Positions 1-6,105 of a stretch of 10,818 bases of DNA are shown piece by piece. Below the pieces are notes generated by a model. The model saw only the letters and a list, made by a program, of their open reading frames with translations, was not told the origin of the DNA and did no database searches. This stretch comes from Sterolibacterium sp964437515 (lineage in GTDB: Bacteria > Pseudomonadota > Gammaproteobacteria > Burkholderiales > Rhodocyclaceae): contig CAYTHB010000087.1 in the NCBI GenBank assembly GCA_964437515.1, forward strand, positions 1 through 10,818, written 5' to 3'. Made by a program: the position numbers and the translations under genes. Position 1 is the first letter of the stretch; every line of letters starts with the position of its first letter.

Positions 1-1625
1 AAGCCGCGATCGACGCAGTGGTCGCCGACATGCGCTCGGGCAAGCCCATGGACAGGTTGGTATGTGGTGATGTCGGCTTTGGCAAGACGGAAGTTGCCCT
101 GCGCGCCGCCTTTGTCGCGGTGGCCGGAGGCAAGCAGGTCGCGGTGTTATGCCCGACCACCCTGCTCGCCGAGCAGCACTATCACACCTTTGCCGACCGC
201 TTTGCCGATTGGCCAGTGAAAGTCGCCGAACTGTCGCGCTTTCGCAGCGAGAAGGAACAGACACAGGCGATCGCCGATCTGGCGGAAGGCAAGATCGACA
301 TCCTCGTCGGCACGCATCGTCTGCTCTCAAAAGACGTGCAATTCACCCGGCTCGGGCTGGTCATTCTCGATGAAGAACATCGTTTCGGCGTGCGCCAGAA
401 AGAAGCGTTGAAGGCCTTGCGTGCCGAAGTCGATGTGCTGACGCTCACGGCCACCCCCATCCCGCGCACGCTGGGGCTGTCGCTCGAAGGACTGCGTGAT
501 TTTTCAGTGATCGCCACCGCGCCGCAACGTCGTCTGGCGATCAAGACCTTTGTCTCGCGCTGGACGAGCGGCTTGATCCGCGAGGCTGTGCTGCGTGAAT
601 TCAAGCGCGGCGGGCAGGTGTATTTCCTCCACAATGAAGTGGAGACCATCCACAACATGCAGGAGCGGCTGGAAAAACTGCTACCCGAAGCGCGCATCGT
701 CGTCGGCCACGGCCAGTTGCCCGAGCGCGAACTGGAGCGCGTGATGCGTGAATTCACCCAGCAGAAACACAATCTGCTGTTGTGCTCGACCATCATCGAA
801 ACCGGCATCGACAATCCGCATGCCAATACCATCATCATCAATCGCGCCGATAAGTTCGGCCTGGCACAACTGCACCAACTGCGTGGGCGCGTCGGCCGTT
901 CGCATCACCAAGCCTACGCCTACCTGCTGACCCACGAGGATGCCAAGCCCTCCAAGCAAGCCGAGAAACGCCTCGAAGCCATCCAGATGATGGAGGAACT
1001 CGGCTCGGGCTTCTTCCTCGCCATGCACGATCTGGAGATTCGTGGCGCGGGCGAAGTGCTGGGCGAGAACCAGAGCGGCGATATTCACGAAATCGGTTTC
1101 GCGCTGTACACCACCATGCTCAATGCCGCCGTCAAATCATTGAAGGACGGGCAGGAGCCTGATCTGGCGCAGCCACTGGGCGTGGTGTCGACCATCGACC
1201 TGAACACCCCCGCGCTGCTACCCGATGCCTACGCACCCGACGTGCATGAACGCCTGACGCTCTACAAACGTCTGGCCAACGCCGAGCACCTCGACGATGT
1301 GCAAGCGATGCAGGAGGAGCTGATCGACCGTTTTGGCGAACTCCCTCCGCAAGCCCATGCCCTGCTGGAAACCCATCGTTTGCGCATCATTGCGCGTCCT
1401 TTGGGTATTCTCAAGGTCGATGCGGGGCTGCACGCGATACAATTACACTTTTCTGCCCACGCGCCTATTGATCCGGTGCATCTCATCAGCCTGATCCAGC
1501 AAGACCGGCATCTGAAATTCGCCGGCCCGGAAAAGCTGAACTGGAAGCGCGAAAGCCCGTCACTGCGCGAACGCGTGCTGGCGGTTCGTGAACTTTTGAA
1601 AAAACTGCAAAGCCCAAGCCAATGA
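1..1625 (+). CDS. mfd: Transcription-repair coupling factor Mfd, C-terminal part (5' end outside window)
   Basis: Mfd is a DNA translocase that removes RNA polymerase stalled at DNA damage and recruits UvrA for nucleotide excision repair. The frame is open from the left edge, so the gene is cut; 540 of the usual roughly 1150 residues are present. Counting from the first full codon (position 3), the Walker A motif GDVGFGKTE is at 22-30, the DEEH box at 123-126, motif III TATPIPRTL at 149-157 and motif VI QLRGRVGR at 292-299. A RecG-like translocation (TRG) region follows at about 335-360, and the last 150 residues match the Mfd C-terminal regulatory domain. The N-terminal UvrB-like and RNA-polymerase-binding domains would lie upstream. 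The stop TGA overlaps the next gene's ATG as ATGA, so the two are probably translationally coupled. Identification is very secure; the GTG at 18 is an internal valine codon, not a start. Confidence 0.97.
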   Translation, partial: AAIDAVVADMRSGKPMDRLVCGDVGFGKTEVALRAAFVAVAGGKQVAVLCPTTLLAEQHYHTFADRFADWPVKVAELSRFRSEKEQTQAIADLAEGKIDILVGTHRLLSKDVQFTRLGLVILDEEHRFGVRQKEALKALRAEVDVLTLTATPIPRTLGLSLEGLRDFSVIATAPQRRLAIKTFVSRWTSGLIREAVLREFKRGGQVYFLHNEVETIHNMQERLEKLLPEARIVVGHGQLPERELERVMREFTQQKHNLLLCSTIIETGIDNPHANTIIINRADKFGLAQLHQLRGRVGRSHHQAYAYLLTHEDAKPSKQAEKRLEAIQMMEELGSGFFLAMHDLEIRGAGEVLGENQSGDIHEIGFALYTTMLNAAVKSLKDGQEPDLAQPLGVVSTIDLNTPALLPDAYAPDVHERLTLYKRLANAEHLDDVQAMQEELIDRFGELPPQAHALLETHRLRIIARPLGILKVDAGLHAIQLHFSAHAPIDPVHLISLIQQDRHLKFAGPEKLNWKRESPSLRERVLAVRELLKKLQSPSQ

Positions 1626-2704
1626 ACGCACCCAAACTTGAAAACCTCAACGTCGAATCACTCACCAGCATGCCCACGCCGGAGGAGATTCACGCCCTGC
1701 TACCCTTGTCCGACAACGCTGCCCGCACCGTGGCACAAGGTCGTGACACGCTGCAACGCATCCTCGACCGGCAAGATCCGCGTCTGTTCGTGGTCGTCGG
1801 CCCCTGCTCGATTCACGACCCGGTAGCCGGCATGGACTATGCCAAGCGTCTGAAAAAACTCGCCGACGAAGTGAGCGAGACCTTGCTGATCGTCATGCGC
1901 GTGTATTTCGAAAAGCCGCGCACCTCCACTGGCTGGAAAGGCTACATCAACGACCCGCGCATGGATGATTCCTTCCACATCGAAGAAGGCATGAAGAAGG
2001 CGCGCGAATTTCTGTTGGCGGTGAATGAACTCGGCTTGCCCGCCGGAACCGAAGCCCTCGACCCGATCTCGCCGCAGTACTTGGGCGACCTGATCGCTTG
2101 GACGGCAATCGGCGCACGCACCAGCGAATCGCAAACGCACCGCGAAATGTCCTCCGGCCTATCCACCCCGGTCGGCTTCAAGAACGCCACCGACGGCGAT
2201 CTGGATGTCGCCATCAACGCCATCATCTCAGCGGCCAATCCGCACAGCTTCCTCGGCATCAACGCCCAGGGCAAGACCTCCGTCGTGCGTACCCGTGGCA
2301 ACCGCTACGGCCATGTCGTGCTGCGCGGTGGCGGTGGCCGCCCGAATTACGATTCGGTCAGCATCTCGCTGGCCGAACAAGCCCTCGCCAAAGCCAAGCT
2401 CGCGCAGAATCTGGTGGTCGACTGCTCTCACGCCAACAGCTACAAGAAACCCGAAATGCAGCCACTGGTGCTGGCCGACTGCGGACAGCAGATCGTAAAC
2501 GGCAACCGCTCGATTGTCGGCGTGATGATCGAAAGCAACCTCGAAGCAGGCAACCAGCCGATCCCCACCGATCTCGCCCAGCTCAAGTACGGCTGCTCGG
2601 TCACCGATGCCTGCATCGACTGGAACACCACCGAAACCGCGCTGCGCGCCATGCACCAGCAACTGAAAAACGTGCTGCCGGGACGGAACCCAAAACAACA
2701 GTGA
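1622..2704 (+). CDS. aroF: 3-deoxy-7-phosphoheptulonate (DAHP) synthase, class I AroF/AroG type
   Basis: This enzyme condenses phosphoenolpyruvate with erythrose 4-phosphate to DAHP, the committed step of the shikimate pathway, in the cytosol. The 360 residues match the family's usual 350-360. The metal-binding set is complete: C62 in VGPCSIHDP, H270 in DCSHANS, E304 in MIESN and D329 in SVTDAC. Other hallmarks are GARTSESQTHRE (165-176), PVGFKN (183-188) and HVVLRGGGG (231-239). The loop that carries feedback-resistance positions in E. coli AroG is present (D147, P151 and S181 by my alignment). The EALDPISPQY wording looks closer to tyrosine-sensitive AroF than to AroG, but this is from memory, so the inhibitor is uncertain and the symbol could equally be aroG. 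The ATG sits in the ATGA overlap with mfd, which supports this start. Codon use is GC-rich like mfd. Confidence 0.95.
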   Translation: MNAPKLENLNVESLTSMPTPEEIHALLPLSDNAARTVAQGRDTLQRILDRQDPRLFVVVGPCSIHDPVAGMDYAKRLKKLADEVSETLLIVMRVYFEKPRTSTGWKGYINDPRMDDSFHIEEGMKKAREFLLAVNELGLPAGTEALDPISPQYLGDLIAWTAIGARTSESQTHREMSSGLSTPVGFKNATDGDLDVAINAIISAANPHSFLGINAQGKTSVVRTRGNRYGHVVLRGGGGRPNYDSVSISLAEQALAKAKLAQNLVVDCSHANSYKKPEMQPLVLADCGQQIVNGNRSIVGVMIESNLEAGNQPIPTDLAQLKYGCSVTDACIDWNTTETALRAMHQQLKNVLPGRNPKQQ

Positions 2705-2729
2705 CTTAAGTACTGAGGCCACACACACC

Positions 2730-2948
2730 ATGCCCGCCATTGCCCTGCGCGCTCACTACGATGGCAAACACATTTGCCTCGATGAGCAATTCGAGCTACC
2801 TCCCAATGCACAATTATTGATCACTGTGCTGCCATCGAGCGCAGGCAACGAAGAGGCATGGTCTCATCTGGCTGCACAAGGCCTCAATCGTGCTTACGGG
2901 TCGGATGACGTTGAGCCTGAATACACATTGGCTGATGTCAAGTCATGA
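2730..2948 (+). CDS. Small antitoxin of a MazF/PemK-type toxin-antitoxin pair
   Basis: A 72-residue protein that I assign as antitoxin mainly from its place directly before a MazF/PemK-like toxin, with which it overlaps by ATGA. The N-terminal half (ALRAHYDGKHICLDE, then LPPNAQLLITVLP) has the short beta-rich pattern of DUF104/AF2212-like and related small antitoxins. The acidic C-terminal tail (SDDVEPEYTLADVKS) is the sort of segment that wraps around a toxin partner. A TGAGG ribosome-binding sequence at 2714-2718 lies 11 bases before the ATG. Just upstream, the palindrome ACTTAAGT at 2704-2711 overlaps the end of the DAHP synthase stop codon and could be an operator. I see no convincing own promoter, so read-through from mfd-aroF is possible. 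The family assignment is tentative; the antitoxin role is inferred. Confidence 0.7.
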   Translation: MPAIALRAHYDGKHICLDEQFELPPNAQLLITVLPSSAGNEEAWSHLAAQGLNRAYGSDDVEPEYTLADVKS

Positions 2949-3319
2949 AAGAAGGCGATATTGTTTTAGCATCGCTGCCGCAAGCCGATGCCCAGTTCAA
3001 AATTCGCCCGGCATTATTTCTACGACGTATGCCGCCCTTTGGTGATCTTTTAGTTTGTGGTATCAGTTCGCAGTTACATCAATGTGTTTCAGGCTTTGAT
3101 GAACTGATTGGCTTTGAGGATGTGGATTTCTCACAAACAGGACTCAAAGCAAAATCATTATTTCGTCTTGGCTACCTTGCCGTTCTGCCAGAAAGCCACT
3201 TTAACGGAGCGATCGGCAGTATTTCCCCGGAGCGTCACCATCGCCTGCTTGAACGCCTTGCCGCACACATTGCTCCTCACGCACTGCACGCACCTCTGAC
3301 CGAGTACAAAATCTCCTAA
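2945..3319 (+). CDS. Type II toxin, MazF/PemK family (probable mRNA interferase)
   Basis: A 124-residue protein with the MazF/PemK fold signature: it opens KEGDIVLASLPQ, continues FKIRPALFLRR at 18-28, and then has the strand LLVCGISSQ at 35-43. In MazF, the arginine of the RPA motif (R21 here) and a threonine in the following TTQ-like strand act in RNA cleavage. Here that strand reads ISSQ, with serine (S41/S42) in place of threonine, which may keep a hydroxyl. Relatives cut single-stranded mRNA at short sequences to stop growth. The start overlaps the antitoxin stop (ATGA), giving coupled expression with antitoxin first. The DNA is AT-richer than its neighbours: by hand count bases 3001-3180 hold 76 G/C of 180, against 44 of 60 at 2281-2340 in aroF. 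That supports acquisition by transfer. Whether it is active is unknown. Confidence 0.85.
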   Translation: MKEGDIVLASLPQADAQFKIRPALFLRRMPPFGDLLVCGISSQLHQCVSGFDELIGFEDVDFSQTGLKAKSLFRLGYLAVLPESHFNGAIGSISPERHHRLLERLAAHIAPHALHAPLTEYKIS

Positions 3320-3345
3320 CCCCATCAACAAACCGCGAGCCTTCC

Positions 3346-4563
3346 ATGCCTCTAATCAAACCCTTTGCCGGTCTGCGCCCCGCTGCGGGTCAGGCCACTG
3401 CTGTGGCTGCACCGCCTTACGATGTCCTCTCATCCGACGAAGCGCGGGGGCGCGCGGCAGGCAAGCCGTGGAGCTTTCTGCATATTTCCAAGCCGGAGAT
3501 TGATCTGCCGCCAGACACCGACCCTTACGCGCCCAGCGTGTATGCCAAGGCCATGGAAAACCTGCAAAAGATGCTCGACGCGGGGATCCTCAAGCAGGAC
3601 GGGCAGGATTGCTACTACGCCTATCGCCTGCAAATGGGTACGCATGTGCAAACGGGGCTGGTGGCAGCGGCCTCGGTGGCGGATTACGACACCAACCGCA
3701 TCCGCAAACATGAATTCACCCGCCCCGACAAAGAAGATGACCGCGTGCGCCAGATCGAGGCTCTGAATGGTCAAACGGGGCCGGTGCTGCTCGCCTATCC
3801 CTCCTCGACGAACGCCGATGCGCTACTGACTCAGGCAAGCCAAGGCACGCCGGATGCGGATGTCACCGCCGATGACGGCATCCAACACATAATCTGGGTG
3901 GTACGCGATGTGCTCTTGATCGAGAAAATTTCCGCAGCTTTCGACGCAATGCCCGCACTCTATATTGCCGATGGCCACCACCGTTCCGCAGCAGCTTCGC
4001 GTGTCGCCGCTGCGCGCAAACCGCAGGGTGAATCGGCGTATTTCCTCGCGGTGATTTTCCCGCACCACGAAATGCGCATCATGGATTACAACCGCGTCGT
4101 CAAAGATCTCCATGGCCTTGACGAAGAAACCCTGCTGGCGCGCATCCGCGAGAAATTCACGGTGACCGCCAGCGATGCTCAAGTGCGCCCCGCCCAAGCC
4201 GGCGAGTTCGGTATGTACTTGAAAAACCGCTGGTGGCGACTCACCATTCAGCCCCAACTCATTCCCACGCAAGACCCGGTGGCGCGTCTCGATGTCAGCC
4301 TGCTCTCCGATCACCTGCTCGGTCCCATCCTCGGCATTGCCGATTTGCGCCGTGACAAGCGCATTGATTTCGTCGGCGGCATCCGTGGCCTGAACGAATT
4401 GGAAAAGCGCGTGAATAGCGGCGAGATGGCCGTTGCCTTTGCCCTCTTCCCCACCCAGATGACCGACCTGATGGCCGTGGCCGATGCCGGTGAAGTCATG
4501 CCGCCGAAATCGACGTGGTTTGAACCCAAGCTGGCAGATGGATTGGTGTCTCACATGCTGTGA
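3346..4563 (+). CDS. DUF1015 family protein of unknown function
   Basis: A 405-residue soluble protein that I recognise as the DUF1015 family by three conserved blocks: APPYDV at 22-27, KHEFTRPDKEDDR at 121-133 and IADGHHRSAA at 207-216. The family is widespread in bacteria but has no established biochemical role. Some databases label it as ParB/SpoOJ-related, perhaps because of the GHHR motif. The clustered charged residues (K121, H122, E123, R126, K129, D131, D132, R133, D209, H211, H212, R213) look like an active or ligand-binding site rather than only structural conservation. I see no membrane segment or signal peptide. The gene starts 26 bases after the MazF-like toxin stop with only a weak Shine-Dalgarno sequence, so it is probably transcribed with the genes before it. 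From memory, relatives in other bacteria often sit near amino-acid (serine) biosynthesis genes, so a metabolic role is possible but unproven. Confidence 0.9.
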   Translation: MPLIKPFAGLRPAAGQATAVAAPPYDVLSSDEARGRAAGKPWSFLHISKPEIDLPPDTDPYAPSVYAKAMENLQKMLDAGILKQDGQDCYYAYRLQMGTHVQTGLVAAASVADYDTNRIRKHEFTRPDKEDDRVRQIEALNGQTGPVLLAYPSSTNADALLTQASQGTPDADVTADDGIQHIIWVVRDVLLIEKISAAFDAMPALYIADGHHRSAAASRVAAARKPQGESAYFLAVIFPHHEMRIMDYNRVVKDLHGLDEETLLARIREKFTVTASDAQVRPAQAGEFGMYLKNRWWRLTIQPQLIPTQDPVARLDVSLLSDHLLGPILGIADLRRDKRIDFVGGIRGLNELEKRVNSGEMAVAFALFPTQMTDLMAVADAGEVMPPKSTWFEPKLADGLVSHML

Positions 4564-4596
4564 GCGTGGAAGCTGTTGCTCCGGTTACGCTCCGTT

Positions 4597-4632
4597 CATG
4601 AATCGGGCAATGATGCCCGGTTCATGTTTGAT
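4597..4632. terminator. Hairpin between convergent genes, probable terminator
   Basis: Bases 4597-4609 pair with 4614-4626 around the four-base loop ATGA. This gives a 13-bp stem with one G-T wobble and a CGGGCA/TGCCCG core. It lies 33 bases after the DUF1015 stop and contains the bpt stop codon (4622-4624, minus strand). On the plus strand a short T-rich stretch (TTTGATT) follows, so it fits a terminator for the DUF1015 transcript. On the minus strand there is no T run after the stem, so for bpt it may only protect the 3' end. The function is inferred from structure. Confidence 0.65.
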
Positions 4633-5368
4633 TCATGAGCTGCCATGTTCCATCGACATACATTTCCAGTGGCTGGAAACGGGCTTTGTAGGCCATTTTG
4701 GGGCTGTCCTTGATCCAGTAGCCCAGATAAACGTAGGGCAAACCCATGTGAGCGCATTGGGCAATTTGCCAAAGAATCCCATAGGTGCCGTAACTGGCTG
4801 CTAGAACATCGGGGTCGTAAAAGGTATAAACAGAGGACAGCCCATCCTGTAATACGTCGATGATGCTGACCATGCGCAAAGGGGCGGCTTCGTGGGTGTG
4901 AGTGCTTTCGCGAAATTCGATGAGATGGCTCTCGACATGGCTTTGCAACAGGAATTGGGCGTATTGCTGGCGGCTGTCGAGATCCATGCCGCCTCCGTTA
5001 TGGCGAGCCTGCTGATAACGTTGATAGAGGGCGTAATGCTCTTCACGAAAAGCGAGTGTGCGTTGATAGGCAAGCAGTGAATCGTGTCGAGCCAGTGCGC
5101 GCCGCTGGCTTCGGTCGGGAGAAAAATGGGCGACAGGCAGGCGCACGGGGATACACTCTTGGCAGTGATCGCAAAAAGGCCGATAAGTGAATTCACCGCT
5201 CCGTCGAAAGCCGTTTCTCACGAGTCGATCATAGGTTTTCTGGTCGATCAGATGATTGGGAGCAGCGACCTGCGAGCGTGCCACACGATGAGGCAGATAG
5301 GAGCAGCCGTGAGGGGCTGTCGTATAGAACTGCAGTTGCGAGAGATGAGATTCGTTGAGCTTGCTCAT
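4622..5368 (-). CDS. bpt: Bacterial leucyl-tRNA--protein transferase Bpt (ATE1-like aminoacyltransferase)
   Basis: Bpt belongs to the arginyl-transferase (ATE) superfamily. In bacteria it moves leucine from Leu-tRNA to proteins that start with Asp or Glu, making them ClpS-ClpAP substrates in the N-degron pathway (known from Vibrio vulnificus Bpt). The 248 residues hold the ATE N domain with C22 (GCSYLPHR) and the cluster CDHCQEC (C66, C69, C72), then PVRLPV. The ATE C domain follows at about 105-245, with LIEFRE, SSVYTFYDPD, SYGTYGILWQI and YLGYWIKDSPKMAYKARFQPLE. I chose ATG 5368 because it overlaps the aat stop as ATGA and gives MSKLNESH; an in-frame ATG at 5413 would run 49 bases into aat and adds 15 non-typical residues. 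It is the last gene of the minus-strand operon, and its stop lies inside a hairpin. Older annotations call such genes arginyl-tRNA-protein transferase (ate). Confidence 0.93.
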   Translation of the reverse strand: MSKLNESHLSQLQFYTTAPHGCSYLPHRVARSQVAAPNHLIDQKTYDRLVRNGFRRSGEFTYRPFCDHCQECIPVRLPVAHFSPDRSQRRALARHDSLLAYQRTLAFREEHYALYQRYQQARHNGGGMDLDSRQQYAQFLLQSHVESHLIEFRESTHTHEAAPLRMVSIIDVLQDGLSSVYTFYDPDVLAASYGTYGILWQIAQCAHMGLPYVYLGYWIKDSPKMAYKARFQPLEMYVDGTWQLMNQT

Positions 5369-6090
5369 GAGTGGGGTGTTTTGAAGATGTCTTTTACGGC
5401 ATGAATATCCCAAAGGCCGGGGCAGAAATTTTCCTGTGTTAAGCGAGGTAATTCTTCAACAAATGCTTGACGAGGGATGGCTTGTGCGCCCAATGAGGCG
5501 AGGTGGTCTGTTTTCATCTGACAATCGATGATGGCAAAGTTCAGTTGTTTGAGATGATGACATAAATGTGCCAGTGCGATTTTAGAGGCATCCGACTGTC
5601 GCGAGAACATGGATTCGCCATAAAACACGCGCCCTAATGCAACACCATAGAGACCACCGACCAACTCATCGCCCACCCAGGTTTCGACCGAGTGCGCGTG
5701 ACCAAGTTGATGGAGACGGGTGTAGGCCGCCTGCATTTCTGTGCTGATCCATGTGCCACCTTGATGGCGACGTGGCGCAGCGCATTCGGTCATGACGCGA
5801 GAAAAGCTGCTATCCAGCCGCACTTCGTAGGCTTGGCGGCGCAAGGTTTTTGTCAGTGAACGCGAGATTTTGAGTGCGCCAGGCAATAGCACCATGCGCG
5901 GATCAGGGCTCCACCAGAGGATGGGTTCTCCTGCGGAATACCATGGAAAAATGCCATGTCGGTAGGCGGCCAGCAAGCGTGTGGGGGTCAGATCTCCTCC
6001 TGCCGCTAGCAATCCATTAGGGCCTTCTGGCTCACGCAAGGCGGAATCAACGGGTGGGAAAACAGGTTGTCGTGAAAGCCAAGGGATCAT
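5365..6090 (-). CDS. aat: Leucyl/phenylalanyl-tRNA--protein transferase
   Basis: Aat moves leucine or phenylalanine from its tRNA to proteins that begin with Lys or Arg, creating N-degrons read by ClpS and degraded by ClpAP in the cytosol. The 241 residues match the family's usual 230-240. Hallmarks are PNGLLAAGGDL (24-34), HGIFPWYSAGEPILWWSPDPR (45-65), VETWVGDELVGGLYGV (135-150), FYGESMFSRQSDASK (156-170) and IIDCQMKTDHLASLGA (187-202). E159 and Q191 align with the E. coli active-site residues E156 and Q188. The start MIPWLSRQP is typical of the family. The ATG lies 15 bases after the ATPase stop. The sequence before it (ACGCCTCCC) has no Shine-Dalgarno match, so translation probably depends on coupling to the gene before it. 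The gene overlaps bpt by four bases, so both branches of bacterial N-terminal leucylation are made together. Confidence 0.96.
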   Translation of the reverse strand: MIPWLSRQPVFPPVDSALREPEGPNGLLAAGGDLTPTRLLAAYRHGIFPWYSAGEPILWWSPDPRMVLLPGALKISRSLTKTLRRQAYEVRLDSSFSRVMTECAAPRRHQGGTWISTEMQAAYTRLHQLGHAHSVETWVGDELVGGLYGVALGRVFYGESMFSRQSDASKIALAHLCHHLKQLNFAIIDCQMKTDHLASLGAQAIPRQAFVEELPRLTQENFCPGLWDIHAVKDIFKTPHS

Positions 6091-6105
6091 GGGAGGCGTT
6101 ATTGT

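Noticed and set aside
182..841. 219-codon open frame on the minus strand inside mfd
   Set aside because: It is antisense to strongly conserved helicase motifs, with low-complexity serine/arginine-rich translation and no recognisable domain; an effect of GC-rich codon bias.
2098..2709. 203-codon open frame on the plus strand in another frame of the DAHP synthase gene
   Set aside because: The translation is rich in R, Q, H and P with no domain, and it lies fully under a complete, well-conserved enzyme.
3823..4554. 243-codon open frame on the minus strand opposite the DUF1015 gene
   Set aside because: The DUF1015 motifs on the plus strand are clear; the opposite frame has no recognisable domain or ribosome-binding site.
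5369..5413. Upstream ATG extension of bpt
   Set aside because: It would run 49 bases into aat and adds 15 residues not typical of Bpt; the ATG at 5368 forms the ATGA overlap with the aat stop and fits the family start.
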